Positions 44,600 to 57,085 of a stretch of DNA of 64,000 bases are shown here, in pieces (within the stretch, counting starts at the first letter, position 1; each line of letters opens with the position of its first letter). Source of the DNA: Cristatella mucedo (lineage: Eukaryota > Bryozoa > Phylactolaemata > Cristatellidae); assembly GCA_009760855.2 (NCBI GenBank), contig WPIO01000051.1, positions 676,001-740,000 on the forward strand. Direction: 5' to 3'. Position numbers and translations under genes: made by a program. The notes beneath the pieces were generated by a model, which was not told the DNA's origin, searched no databases, and saw nothing but the letters and a program-made list of their open reading frames with translations.

Positions 44600-46680
44600 C
44601 TGATCTTTTCCATGTCGCTACAAAGACGGTTGGCGGTACGACGACAGCGCTTCCCGTCCGTCGGACGCTCGCTCGCCTTCGGTCGGTCGGTCGCTAACGG
44701 TCAGGGCCGGATAGTCAGCGACCGTTCGAGCGCGCGCGCGGGCACCGGCGGCCGACGACCGAGCGAGCGACGCCCATGATCGCGATTCCCGAGCTCGAGC
44801 GCGAAGCATCTCAGTTTGTCCCTGGGGCAATGGGCGCTGCGAACGAGGAGGAAGAGGAGGAGGAGGAGGAGGAGGAGAAGCTCTCAGAATGATCGGCGGT
44901 GGCGTCGGAGAGACTGCCGCCGCCGCCGCCGATAGCCCTGATGCCCGCCGCTGGAAAGTCGGGCGCCGAGACGGCAGGCGTCGGGGCTAGCGAGCTGACG
45001 TATCGCCCGACTCGGGAGTGGAGGGGGCGATAGGCCGGCGAGATAGAGGCGACGGCGGGCGTGATAGAGATGATGGCGGCAGGTGCGTGCGAAAACCGCT
45101 CCGCCACGCTCGCGTTCGGGGTCGGGCGGTGACGGGACGCGTCCGCGAACCGCTCGACCTAGTATAACGAGAACCACACTAGGTCGGCAGAGGCGCTGGC
45201 GTCGCCGCGGTGCCGAGCGGTAGCCCGAAACGCCGGGGCTGATTGGACCTTGACCCCTCGCGTCAGTGCATCCATCTTAGGTTGTTTCTTTCAGCTCTGA
45301 ATCCAGCGCGTCAACACAGCCCCGGGAGGCGAGGGGCTGGCAGGCGGCCGAGTTCGCGAACGCCAGCCGAACTTGTTTTCCGCCCGCCTGCCCCGGAGAT
45401 GACCGGGCTCACGACTGGAGGGATTAGCGTCAGCGCCTGCTCGCAGCAGCAGCAGCAGCAGCAGCGCATCGGCGCACCTGGCGTCTACCTCCGGCGAGCG
45501 CCTCGAGCCGGCCTCCCTCTAGTCGACCGACCGGTGGGCGCTCGGCGCCTGCGTATCGAGCCTTTAGACGTGGGAGCGAGCGGGCGAAGCACTGCAGTCG
45601 CTCGCTCGATGAATGAGGTCGACGAGCGCCGAGTGCGTTTCGAGCGGGCGAGCGTGCGGATCGTCGGCCGCCAGAGGCCGAAGCCGCTCGCCGACCGACC
45701 GCTAGCCGAGGTGTCCGGCGCGTGCTTCCCAGCGGGCGGGGCGCAGGTGCGCGTCTCCTTGGTCGGCCGCTCGAGGCAATGCGTTCGCTCTGCAGGTGCG
45801 CCGTCTCCCCAGGGGACTCGGCAGAAAGGCGGACGCCGAGTTTCGAAGCGGTCGGTTCAGCTGCAACACGCCAGGGGAAGAGGACGACAAAGGCGTCGGA
45901 AAGCGCCCCCTGGCCGCCGCCTCCGCTGCGAGGATTTGGCGAGCGAAGCCCACGATGCGCAGGCGCGAACGGTCTGGACGCTGCTCTGTACTGCTTGGGC
46001 TGTCTAGGCCGCGAGGGCAGCTCGGAGTCGTATCTCGTCTCAACTTCCGGTCGCGTTCCGGTCTCGATTCAGCCGATCGTGCCCGCCGAGACCACGACGG
46101 TGCTGCCCCTCTCACGTCTAAAGAAGCGGTACTGCTGCAGGACAGCGGGGGGGGGGGACGGCTTTCGCACTGGCACAAGTTTGCGCTCGAAGATCAAGAG
46201 TTAGTCAGTAAAGATTGATCCGTTTCGAGACAAGCAGCAACAAAGTTCTTGCCTGTACGTGGCGCCGCCGAACACTCTGCCGAGGAGGCGAATCCGGCCT
46301 GTGCCGGCCAGGCGGCGCAGGCCGCTTCTGAGCCGCACCGCCTGTTCGGTGCGCGAGGCGTACAATCAGCGGGCCTCGCCTGCAGCGTTTCTGGCGCTAA
46401 CCGCTTACCTTTCCCAAGGAGTTCGTTGGCGCGGACCGCGATACCGAGCTCAAATACAAGATTGCACCAGACTTTATTCACAAGCGCACGACGGCATTTC
46501 GCGTCTCGCCTCCTCCATCTTGGTTCAGTACAATCCCCGAGCTCACCAGCGCAGGCAGTCGCCCAGACCGTGGCGGTGCGGACCTCATCCTGCACACACG
46601 GTGCTACTGCAGCGGAAGTAACTAGCATCGCCGGTTCACGCTCGAAGTGCCGTCTGACGTGGGACTGATTGCCGGAAAAC
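44600..46680. other. GC/CpG-rich island without a recognised gene
   Basis: Two kb of strongly CpG-rich DNA with many overlapping open frames on both strands (the longest, 45243-46007 plus, has a Gln run). None shows a conserved domain. It resembles a promoter or first-exon region. It could serve upstream non-coding exons of either flanking gene or an unrecognised gene, but the sequence does not decide. Confidence 0.4.
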
Positions 46681-46689
46681 GTGTAGGCA

Positions 46690-46860
46690 TCTCGCGGAAA
46701 AGATGCCGCTGCTTTATATCCTACTAATTAAAGCGAGGATGTCCGTCCGTCCGTTCTTCCGAATCTGCGGCTCCCAAATGCTTTTAGGGTTGGCCCAGAT
46801 GACCGGCAGAGGCTTTCGTCGACACTGTGACATCACTTCCCGAGGGAGGACCTAACTCAG
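46690..46860 (+). repeat. Probable interspersed repeat with GTCC tetranucleotide run
   Basis: TATATCCTACTAATTAAAGC, then GAGGATGTCCGTCCGTCCGT and a unique-looking body. The AATTAAAGCGAGGATGTCCGTCCG type of start resembles the ends of interspersed repeats in several animals, but only one copy is visible here. Confidence 0.3.
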
Positions 46861-47121
46861 CTTAGCTCCGCGAGTGATCGCAAGAAGTGAAGGCAAGGGT
46901 GAAGATGAATGAAGGTGAAAGGTGAAGGTGCACCCTGGAGGCTCCGATCGACTTAATCGACTTGTGCAGATAAATCAACGGAGTACCTGTAAAGAGGCCC
47001 TACCCTGATGAGCATTCTTCACAAGGAGTTTGGAAACCACGTAGAGAATTTTTCGAGAAACGGCTAGCTCTAAATCCCGATCGAAAGTTTCGAGCAACAC
47101 GTGTTGAACCGATATCGGCAT

Positions 47122-47388
47122 TTATTTGCTGGGCCGCGAGCAGTTCGGCTCAAGTTTCTTGAATAAGTACGGCAAAAGAAAGATCGGACGAAAATTACTT
47201 AAATTCGCCCGATCAAGGGTAGGTATTTTATCGAGTGGCCTGGCAATTGTCCTTTTCAGTGGGGGAAGGAACTTCGCCGGTAACTCGGAATGCATTCGCA
47301 ATATTTTCATGGTGGGCAGCAAGAATACTGCGACCCTAGTAAGGTGAAGTCTCGGGACACGATCTGGAGGTCCAATGGGGTCTTGCAT
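47122..47388 (-). mobile_element. LINE reverse-transcriptase fragment
   Basis: The minus strand reads LPAKFLPPLKRTI, then LDRANLSNFRPIFLLPYLFK, the counterpart of the NYRPISNLPFLSK motif. It is about 90 codons, with nothing on either side. Confidence 0.65.
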
Positions 47389-47399
47389 AGCTTGGGGGA

Positions 47400-48890
47400 C
47401 AAGTTTGGCGAAGAGTTAGGCAAAGAGAGGTATAGAGCAGGTCAAAGAGAAAAAGTAGCAGGAAGGTAAAGGAATGTAATCATGCAGGAGCGGCAGCGAG
47501 GAGATAGAATACTAGACAGGTGCGTGCAGCAAGCGCGCGTTAATCCGAGACAGCACACGAAAGCTTTAAAAATGCAATCGCTATAGGAGGGCTGAACCGT
47601 CGGCGACTGTTTTGGGTGAGGTATTTATAAATCCTCGCACCCTAGGGCTTGCTGTAGAACCACAGCATTTGTGGTCATTTGCGAAATATATGCTATCAAG
47701 CTAGGCTGCGCGTCACATAGAATTGGCAGGGTATTCTACTTCATCAGCTGGGCTGGTTGCAGTGAGCCAAAAACGCAAGAAAGGAAACCCTGTTTCGGCT
47801 GCTTCCGATACTACTAATGTCTCATGAACTAACGCTTTTAGAGGCTAATTCTCGGCAACAGCGTCCTACTATTTCGCAAACAGATTCATTCGATATCTGA
47901 ACTTTTAATCATGTCTTACGCAATAGCTTCGTGATATTACGCAATTGCTTTGTAGAGCAGCTTTGTGAAAAGTAGTCATAACGTTTGTTCCTGTACAAGG
48001 AACTGACATTTTATTACTCCATACCCTGTCCGGTAAATGGCTGCGAATGCAAAATGTGGGAAGCTTTTAAACTTTGCAGTTAGCTGAAGAAGTGCTTTGG
48101 CCAACCACAGTCACGGCTTTATCTCACGTAAAATCCCTGAAATATCCAGCGTATCTTTGTGCGAAATCGTGATACGACGGTTAACAGGTTATATTTCATC
48201 AAGAAGCTGCCGAAATGGGCTAGACTTTCTGTTATGTTTTGCGAATTATAAGCCAGCCATCTGACTAACTACACCATTGGTCCCTAGTACTAATCGATAC
48301 ACATTCAATACTCCCAGAAAATCCTATCCTATCCTCCCGAGAAATCCTTCTTTGAGGTGTCAATTTGGAATCGTATAGAGAGCAAGACTCTGCAATTTCT
48401 TTGGCTGCCAGTGATTGCAAATTATGCTACCACCGCCCTAGTGAGCACGGCACACTCGGAAAAATGTAATTTCGCTTGTATAGAGCCGTAAGAGAGAGAG
48501 ACACGCCTCTATCCAAGTGCTCTTCTTCATCTACTCGCCGTGAGAGAGTTAAGAACCAAGAGTTACAGTATATTGACAAGCAAGCTACCGTGTGTAGACA
48601 AGAATACAAAAGCGTACGTGCATGCATAGCGCTTGGAGAAACGTGCAAAAGCCTACAAGATTGGCACGCAATCGACACCATCCCATTAGCCTCGCGAGCG
48701 GAAGTCGAGGCCTCCAGAACAGGAGACGATAGTGTCCTAGTCGCTCGACCATTTCGACAGAAGACAGGCTGCGCCCTATACGATTCCTTACAATTTGAGG
48801 CCGGCTGGTTCGCCTATTACACGTAGCGCGCAGCCTTTTGAAAGCTGAACCGACGGCTGAACAAATCATTCAGATATGGTCTACGCCGCT
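47400..48890. other. No recognisable gene
   Basis: Intergenic DNA. A short 116-codon frame (48476-48826, plus) has no recognisable domain. Confidence 0.45.
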
Positions 48891-48899
48891 GCAAAGCCT

Positions 48900-49970
48900 C
48901 GCGAGTTAGTCGCTTTGTGAGCCAATGGCGGCTGAATGCCAAGGGCAAAACGCATCGGCGTCCGCGAGCAACGGCGGCAGTTAGAGCGATGACCGCGAGC
49001 TCGGCAAGCGACGAGCCGACGAAGAGAGCGTGCCCCTTCCAGCTCGCTCGCTCGCTCGTCGGCTCGCTCGCTCGTAGGGACGGCAGTCGCTGGCTTGCAG
49101 CTCGCCACTCAACCGGGCCGCTAGCCTCCTGGCGGAAAGTGCGTCTCGCTGTGACTGGCTCGCTAGGGGGGCGAGGCGAAAGCTCTGCGCCACCTTTGCA
49201 AAGTTCCGCTATCCGTTCGCAGGCGCTTTAGGGCTACGCCCGTGCGTCATAGCTCATTACGTCGAAACCTCGTGCATCGTAACTCCGAGCATCGTAACAG
49301 CCTGCATCGCAACGCTGTGCATCGTGACACCCTGCACCCGTAACTTCTTGCTGTAACTCGCGGGCCAGACTTGGCCCGAGACGCTGGACGATATATGGAC
49401 GAGAGAGACGCTCGCACGTTCGAGAAACACCCTACGACCATGTTATTCCGCAAGAGATGGGGAGTGGGCAAAGTGCTCGATACCTCTCCGGGGCTGATCG
49501 GTGCGAAATGGCGGGATACGCTCGTGCGCAGGCGACAGCGTCGAAATTATTACCACCCGTCTGAACCGCTGCGCTACCCGATCGAGCGCCAGTTGCTTCG
49601 CTGGGTTACCTCGAGAGCAGCAATCGAGGGCTTGTCAGCTGACAAAACGCCGGCGGTCGCTCGAATGCCGACGAATGCTCGCGGTCGCCGAACGCCATCA
49701 GTGTTGGCGAGCGTCGGCGAGACCGCGACAGCCGGCCGATCTTCCGCTGTCGCGCCTGCCCGTCGAGCGAGATTATGGCTCGAATGAGAGCATTTGAGTC
49801 GCAGCCGAGTCAGGGGCTTGGTTTTGGCGCTGCGGCACCCAAAGTGCGAGTGGCGCTATTGAAGCCGCTGGCTTTCGGTGAGCTGGTTCCCCGCTACGGG
49901 GGGGGGGCGGAGGCGTCGGCACTGCTAAGCTCGCGAACCGCCGGCCCATGCAAGGCCGAAACGAAGTAAC
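48900..49970. other. GC/CpG-rich island without a recognised gene
   Basis: A CpG-rich stretch with GCTC/GCTCG runs (49040-49075) and a degenerate tandem array of about 15-16 bp built on TGCATCGTAAC (49262-49350). Open frames on both strands are overlapping and lack domains. Confidence 0.4.
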
Positions 49971-50299
49971 CGGGCCAAAAACGTCTTGAGATGACTCGAG
50001 CGGAAATCAATAGTGCGCAAGCGATAATGAGCACGAGCCTACATGTATTTGTGAAGACTGTGACGGTTTTTGACTACACGGAATCTTGGTCTAGCTGGTT
50101 TAAGAAAATAATCTCCGGCCTCAAAGCAGCAAGTCGGTAATCAGGCTCAAGTAGCCGCTAGCAGGACCGTTGAAATGCATCAGCTGTTGTTCGCCAGACT
50201 CGGCTTCAGACCAATTTTTACCTGGCTTGCTCGGTTACCCGTGATACATGCCACAAATTTTACCTGGCTCAGTTTGGCTCAGTTGGCTGACATCCCTGA

Positions 50300-50460
50300 T
50301 TCTTAGCATAGAGGCCTTCGGTGCTCGAACATCAGGACCCGGATCTTAGTTTGAGTCCTGCACCTGGTCATCCTTAATTGCCCAATGTAAGTGATGGCGA
50401 AGGCCGTTGACGTTCTTCTGCAGCTACATAAATATGGCTGTTGAATCAGCTAAAATGTAG
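50300..50460 (+). mobile_element. SINE family A copy, diverged
   Basis: TTTGAGTCCTGCACCTGGTC (decayed B box), GTGATGGCGAAGGCCGTTGA, TTCTTCTGCAGCTACATAAA and a GCTGTTGAATCAGCTAA end. Confidence 0.6.
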
Positions 50461-50499
50461 TCCTAATTTATGCTCCCACTATGCTGAACTCCTAAGTGA

Positions 50500-51530
50500 C
50501 CCATTGCCATCATGAGTGTGCCTTTACAGGAGTTTGTTCCACTCTTAGTTCATGAAAACCTCATGAAAACTCACGATGGTACGCATCCTGGCTGTGATGA
50601 CGTTGACAATTTTCACGGAAGTGCGTTTGATCCTTTACAGAATTTACGGCAGAGTCCTCGACCAATGCATGCCAATTTAAAAAATGGACCGCAACACCTA
50701 AGGTGCATCTCCTTCGTTAAGACAGCAAACAAAATCAGCTGCGTCTCCAAGCAACGCAGGTGCTGCGTCGGTGCGTGGAGTACCGAGATTTTTCTCACAG
50801 TCGAGGTTTTGCCTGGCAAAGAAGCTATCTACTAATTTAGAGATGTCAATGAATCTATAGTTTTGAAAAAGAGGTTCGCAAGATGAAAATTCTTCTCTGA
50901 TGATATCAGCAAGCATTTAATGGGCAAAAGTCTGGAAGTGGCAAAGAGAGACAGTATAAAGGATTCTTCAGCGCTACATACTTTCTAGATTTCTTAAGCA
51001 GCCGAAAATGCATACATAACATGCTGTGTATATTAAAAACAGGAAATTTGTTTAGGTAAACTGCATAATAATGTTGAATTTTTATTTGAACTTCTGGACT
51101 CCTTTGATTTCCCTAAGGGATCCATAGGATCCAGGTTAAGAGCCCATTGCTCTACAGGCTGGCAAAAAATACGAGCTGTCAGGTTACATTTTTGAATCAA
51201 ATTTTGCGGGTGTTGCCCACTAAATGAAAATACTAGCTTGGCCTCCGCCACCGCGACTTACGTTCTTCTTATATAGTTCAAACATTTTACCCGTTTCAGG
51301 TCCCCGTGCTCCAAATTGCTCTCCGAAAAATGCTAGCTGTCACACCTTTTTTTTTTTTTTATTAAGAGACCGTTGGCAACCAGATAACTTTTATCCAAGG
51401 CGCAGAAGTTAGGGCAGCTTAATTCTCTAAAGAAAGCTCCAAAAAGCAAAAGAAAGGAAATACTGACCGACTCGCAGTCTCCAGATGACTGTCGTAACAA
51501 GGCTATTGACATGACATTGGCCAAGTTTTA
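50500..51530. other. No recognisable gene; 107- and 72-codon frames noted
   Basis: Two opposing short frames (50512-50835 plus, 50698-50916 minus) overlap. The minus frame has a protein-like composition (LADIIREEFSSCEPLFQNYR), but I cannot assign it. It may be transposon debris. Confidence 0.35.
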
Positions 51531-51589
51531 TCTTACAGGTCGTGTATCACTCGCAAGCACCTGCCTACCTATCCAATCTCCCGACTCCC

Positions 51590-51812
51590 CCCAGTATGCT
51601 CTTACATCGCCTCTTGCGCCTCAGCGTCCTTCATCTCGCTGTCACTTTCGCTGAACTGAAACCGTTTGGTGATCGAGTCCTCAGTTCGTATTCATCAAAA
51701 GTCTGGAACTAGCTTCCAGCAACGGTCACTAACTGCAACGGCCTTGCATTCTTCAAGAAGTCTCAGCGAAAGATGCATCTGTTCTCGTTCTGCTCCCCCT
51801 TCGCTCTCGGTG
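51590..51812 (+). mobile_element. LINE ORF C-terminal remnant
   Basis: In one frame KPFGDRVLSSYSSKVWN and FFKKSQRKMHLFS match the LINE C-terminal text (KSFGDRAFSSYASKAWN, FKRNLKTHLFR), with an internal stop. Confidence 0.7.
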
Positions 51813-51834
51813 AGTTTATATACTTTGTTTGTAC

Positions 51835-51985
51835 ATAATGCATCTGCATAGCGCCCTAGGAAAACGTGGTCTCTATTCAGGCGCTTCACGTATGCCACGA
51901 GGCTCGAGCCCACTACCTCGGTCATCAATTACAGTCACATTGATCTTGGTCGGGCGAGAGCACCTAAACCACTGGGCCAAGCCAG
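51835..51985 (-). mobile_element. SINE family B copy
   Basis: CATCTGCATAGCGCCCTAGG, CTATTCAGGCGCTTCACGTA and GAGGCTCGAGCCCACTACCT. It lies directly behind the LINE remnant. Confidence 0.78.
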
Positions 51986-51999
51986 TGTCATTTATTTTG

Positions 52000-53340
52000 T
52001 TTCTGTTGGTTTTGGGCACCTTTCTGTGCAGGATTCAGTACATGCTGCTAGCTAGAGTTTCTACCATCCGGCGGCTTTGAGTGTCTTGTGTTGCTTTAGC
52101 ATGCTGGCGTAAGCATGATCATGTTTTTACTTTTGCATGCTTGCCTAAGCATGATTGATCACTCCATCTTGGTTTTCGATTTCCTCGCAATCGGTTTCAA
52201 AGTGCGTACATGGAAGTTGGTTTTATTAGGGCACTATGAAAGAACCTACTGCTATTATTATTATCAATTTTATAAAACAAAATGTACAGGTATGCGCGTT
52301 AACTTGCATCCACATGTTTCCTCAGCAGCAGTCGGGAAATGTCGATGGTGGCATTTGTAAGTGAAGACTGATTGAATAGGGCAAAACGCTGAAGTTACCT
52401 GATGTTGCTAAGTTAGTGCTTAAGTTAAGGCAAAATTGGCCTACAATAAGCACTCCTGCCGCAGGAACCATTCAAAAAAAGATCTCTCGCGAACTGGTGA
52501 CACGTATCAAATGTCAAAACGAAGCAGCGCTACATACGGTCCTTAGTTCTGGATGCAAGTGACGCTTGAGCAGCAGCTGGCGCTTAGACCGGACGTTGCT
52601 TTATCGTCGAATCATCTCTTGGTTCGCAGCATGCGGCTTCTATTCGCACGTGTAATCTAAAAATGAACCCATTTACAGTAGTCATTTCTTCATTTCTGAC
52701 TGCAGGACGTGTATCACAATATAAACGGCCATACCAAAACTGTTACTACGTACGCACAAATATGTACGCACACATTATTCGTACGTAGCATTGGTCCATG
52801 TGAATATATTAGGGTGCGTACATAAGATTTACATACCTCTTACATAAGCTCGTTAATTTAGTTAATTGATTAGTTAGTTGGTCGGTTTGTCATTCCCCGA
52901 CCTCACGTTTATAGATTGAGCCCTCCATGATGTAGTTATAGTTGGTACACCACGTTACAAACAATGGTGGATGCATGCCGCAAAAAGGGGACCGGGGAGC
53001 TAATCTGCTCTTTGCAACATGCAGCTGCAACGTGAACGCTCATAATTGAAAATAAACACTATAATTCTATAACTTTTGAAATTTACGCTGTTTTGAACTT
53101 ACAGGGGTTTTGAAAGGGTGCTGAGCGGCATTCTGAGAAAGCGGAAATAAGTCGCTCTCGCCAGCAACAGCGGGCTGGAGTGACCGAGGAGGAAGCAGTA
53201 AACACGCACAATTTCCAGTTATTCTTGCAGGCACAAGCTAGTATGCACAGTATGCCTGCGCATTTATACCTAGAAATAAAAAATAAATAAATAAATATAT
53301 ATATATATACATATATATGTATATATTCGCTTAACTTGTA
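52000..53340. other. No recognisable gene
   Basis: AT-richer intergenic DNA with short TATA/AAATAAAT runs (53277-53330) and no supported coding region. Confidence 0.5.
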
Positions 53341-53364
53341 ACGTCATGCTTGGTTGAAACCCGT

Positions 53365-53366
<2 letters not shown>

Positions 53367-53442
<76 letters not shown>
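53367..53442. repeat. (TC)n microsatellite, 76 bases
   Basis: A perfect TC run. All overlapping open frames on either strand (LSLSLS or RERERE peptides) are artefacts of it. Confidence 0.97.
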
Positions 53443-53446
<4 letters not shown>

Positions 53447-53599
53447 CGTTGCAGGCAGCTGGGGCAGCCGTGGTCAATGAGGCGTCTCCCGAGGCTTCGT
53501 TCAAGTCCAGCTGCGGCAGTCTGCGAACGAGCATACTTAACAATACCAGCATTACTATCGCAACATTCTCCAACTTCAAAACCAGCGATGTCGGGAGAC

Positions 53600-54420
53600 A
53601 CTGAAACGCAATTCTAGGGCCAGGAGCCGTGACGAGCGAAGTAAGTGGTCGCGCTGGCCAACGTCGCCGTCGTCCTCCGGCTGCTGCGACCCAGCGCTTC
53701 TAGCAAGCCGACTATGTATATCTACGCAAACTCGAGCGTCATCCGGCCGTAGTGAGGCGAAGCGCTGCCAGTTCGCCCGGACTTTTCTGACCCTTGGCGT
53801 CTCACAAGTTTAGCTTGCGTTTCCGCAGCCTTCTTTCTGGTCCTCCGCTTATTCCACGGAACTCGATGACGCGGCAGCAACGCTGCGACTTGACTGTCTG
53901 TTGGCGACGCGGGCTTCACGCGCTCGGTTGCTCAGGCGGACACTCGACGCCGCGCGCGCTTGAGCTCGCGCGGCGTCCGCGGTGGCTCAGCTGCGCGCGC
54001 CGACGGGGCAGAGCACGGCTGCGAAGCGGTATCTCAGAGCAAAGTGGTTTCCGCAAGGTCTGCTCGCCGAACGCTGCCGCCGCTGCACCGGCGAGCGAGC
54101 GAGCGAACCGCCGAACGTGGGCGTTCGTCGGCTATCAGCGAGCGCACTGTACTTTCTCGACGTCCTTCCGTCGTCCTTCGCGGACGTAACTTTTCTGCGC
54201 ACCATTCCCAGCTATGTTCTGGTCTACGTGCGCTTGAGGGTTTCCCAAACGGACTGTAGTTGACGTAACCGCTGGCAGAAGCCTGTGGCGGCAGCGCCGC
54301 CCAGCCACCGCAGTGCGAGCACATAGCTGTCCCTATAACTTGGGCGTTGCTGTCGCAAGCATATGCACGTAGCTGTCGCTGGCAGATTCGCGTAGCCACC
54401 TCCAGCGTATTCGAGTAGCT
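53600..54420. other. GC/CpG-rich island without a recognised gene
   Basis: CpG-dense DNA with overlapping frames of arginine/serine/alanine-rich composition on both strands. It could be a promoter-type region about 3-4 kb upstream of LMBRD1. No splice-supported exon is recognised. Confidence 0.35.
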
Positions 54421-54777
54421 GTTACCTGCCGCTTTAAACGTGAGGCTGATGAATCAACTAACCCTTACCTTTATCGGCTTATGCTCGTTGCTGCCGCCAA
54501 CTCATATTTGATTTATATCTTTGATGCGTGAGATGAAGCCTATTGGCTACCGAATGCATACCGAAAGCCACGCAGGCTTTGAGTCGGCTCTCGGCTCTCC
54601 CACGTAACACCCATATAGTCTTTATAGTTTTTCGGAATTACAGCTGGTCTTGCACGTAGCTGTCGCCAGCTTATCCTCGCAATAGTCACCGGCGTATGTG
54701 CCCTTTATTAGCAATCACGATAACAACGAATGGCAAACTGTAAGCTAACTGCATTTGATGAACGGGCGATATGACTC

Positions 54778-54945
54778 TTGGGTCGTAGCCCGGGGTTAGG
54801 TCTTCCCTCGAGCTTCATTATTCAGGCTCTGGGTTTGAGCCCTGCAGCAGGAAATCTTTCATTTCCCACCCCAAGCAGGATGATAGTCACCTGGGCTCTT
54901 CTGCCGTCATATAGATAAGGATGTTGATTAAGCCAACTATTAACT
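54778..54945 (+). mobile_element. SINE family A copy, diverged
   Basis: GGGTTTGAGCCCTGCAGCAG (B-box region), ATTTCCCACCCCAAGCAGGA, GGGCTCTTCTGCCGTCATAT and a GTTGATTAAGCCAACTATTA end. Confidence 0.65.
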
Positions 54946-55210
54946 TTTAATGAGCTTGCTTTCTCAGTTTAGAGTCCTCAAATCGACCACCACTTAGTTT
55001 TCCAGCTCCACAATAGCTCAAAGCTGGTCGACCGAGGAGCTTTCCATGACATCGGGCCAGTCTTTTTCGACCATTTTGCGACGACCATTCCGTATCCACA
55101 ACGATCGGCAGGCACTCAGTGTCAGACCTGCTGCACTTGCGTCCGACTTAGCAGCAGCAGCTTACATTTTTTTCGGTGGTGGTCTGGGAGGTTCGGAGGT
55201 GGTCTGGTGG

Positions 55211-55300
55211 TGCCGGAGCTCCACCTGCCGGAGCTCCACCTGCCGGAGCTCCACCTGCCGAAGCTCCACCTGCCGGAGCTCCACCTGCCGAAGCTCCACC
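55211..55300. repeat. 15-bp tandem repeat, six units
   Basis: Six copies of TGCCGGAGCTCCACC; units 4 and 6 have A instead of G in GGAGC. The plus strand can read as (APPAG)n, but no gene contains it. Confidence 0.95.
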
Positions 55301-56174
55301 TGCGGATGCTTTGGGCAGGCTAGTGGTTGTTCGAGAGAGCCGAGCTTCAATCGCAGTAAGAGCTGAGGGTTCAAGGCTGATTCAATTGGAACCTAGCTGC
55401 TCGGAAGTCACTTCGTGTAGCTGGCCCAACAGCCAGCGACAAACTTAAGATGTCGGCAGCAGCCAAAATTAGCTTAGTAGCCTCCCAAATTCGCTCAAGC
55501 ACTCAAGCACGCACATGAAAATAGTAGCTACAACTGTTAGGGCGATGCATGGCACCGTAATTTTCTCTTTGTTAGGCGGAGACGGGTTCAGATTGCTACT
55601 GGTGGAGGATTGGTGGTTTCTGCATGATAAGGACGAGCATTGGAGAACGCCATGCGCGTGCGTGCCTTTGTGTGAGTGCATGCACCCACGCAGCAATTCA
55701 CCATTTCAACGGAGTTCGGATGGCGGAGGAAAAGCCTGCATGCACAACGTTATCCTGTCTCTAGAGGACCAGCGGAACGCCTCGGCTCTTATCAACTCGG
55801 TCTTGGCATAGGCGTAAGGTGCTCGTCTTGACGACCCTTGTGGCGGGAAGATGTGCTGTGCTGTTCTGAAACAACATGGCCGTTCTATTCGAGGCCGCAT
55901 GAATCGCATGTAACCCGAGTGAAAGATGCTAATTCAATGACAGTTCATCAAGAAGCTTAAAAGCCGTGCCACAACGCAACGGAAAAAAGTTACCCGTCTC
56001 TCGCTAAGGCTCACTCTGTCCACCTCAAAGAGGACACGTGTCAAAAGTTTGCTGTGTGCCTTGAAGTATTGCGACTATGGCTGAAAGGTCATCGAAAACT
56101 TCCGAGTGGTTTCATTCGTGATGGACATTCGGAAGAGCTTTCAAGAGGTTTCCTAGTTTTCTCGCCTCGATCGT

Positions 56175-56262
56175 GTTTTCTCAGCAGAAAATCTAAAGCA
56201 CCTAGACAGAAATTGAGTCCTCCAAAGGGCGCTCTATCAAGTATGTTATTATTATTATTATT
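56175..56262 (+). mobile_element. L2-like LINE tail fragment
   Basis: AGCAGAAAATCTAAAGCACC, CAGAAATTGAGTCCTCCAAA, GGGCGCTCTATCAAG and (ATT)n. Confidence 0.7.
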
Positions 56263-56984
56263 TTCTGAAGCAGCCAGGATACTCAGGTGCAGCTATCATC
56301 AAAAGGGACTGGCCACAGTGGACCGAGTTCTGTGTAGGGAAGAACAAATTCAAATTAGAGTCCCTGGTCGACCGTCGGAAGGGGCTAATGCCTCAGCTTC
56401 ACATTAAGTTAGGCCCCCGTCTACCATTTGTCACGGCTCTGCACTACGAGTCAGCATCTTTCAAGTAACCCAAAGACGTCTTTCTGCTTCTGTCGGAGGC
56501 AACGGTCAAAGCTGATTTTTTGTTCCGGCCCCAGATACAGAAGATCGTAGAGTGCGGCGAATTCAATAAGAAGTTGAACTGGAAGGAGAAAGCGACTTAG
56601 AAGAGTTTTCGTTGCAGTCGTTCTCGGCTTTCCGGACGATCGCAAGGCTGGAAGCTATGCACAGCCAGTTTATGAGGGCAAAAACTAAGTTACAGCGCTT
56701 AGATATCGAAAAATGTTCATTAAATGTCAAACCCCCGATGTTCATCCCGAAATATGCAAGGAAATCACGGGAGCGAACGCAGCAGAATAAGGTGGGAGCT
56801 TTCACTTAGAAATACTGAACTTCAAATCTCCTCACTCATGACAGAATTACTAAAAATGACAAAGGATTGTGTTTTGGGCTTCATCAACGTAGCGATTTGC
56901 AGTATAGCCGAAAATTATGAACGTCTACTCATTTCCGAACCTTTTTATGGAATTAAGCCACAGTTTCTGATGATGATCAGGAGG

Positions 56985-57085
56985 CGTGGGAATAGGGGGC
57001 GGCCCAGGTCGCTGTCCCACACTGAAGTGGCTGGGGGGGGGGGCGGCGAATGATCCCCTTATGCCCTCCAGCTCCGCCACTGCTT
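56985..57085 (-). repeat. Dispersed repeat fragment, partner at 6195-6345
   Basis: It shares GGAATAGGGGGCGGCCCAGG-type text and the CTCCGCCACTGC end with the fragment at 6195-6345. Confidence 0.4.

Noticed and set aside
45243-46007. 254-codon plus-strand open frame with a Gln run
   Set aside because: It lies in a CpG-rich island where long frames occur on both strands by composition. It begins at TTG, and no conserved domain or splice support is visible.
49262-49350. CRISPR-like array
   Set aside because: The units are only 15-16 bp, degenerate and without spacers, in an animal genome. It is a simple tandem repeat.
53331-53617. Several frames with RERERE or SLSLSL peptides
   Set aside because: They come from a perfect TC/GA dinucleotide run and are not coding.
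55176-55448. 90-codon frame with (APPAG)n peptide
   Set aside because: It is created by the six-unit 15-bp tandem repeat; there is no flanking coding signal.
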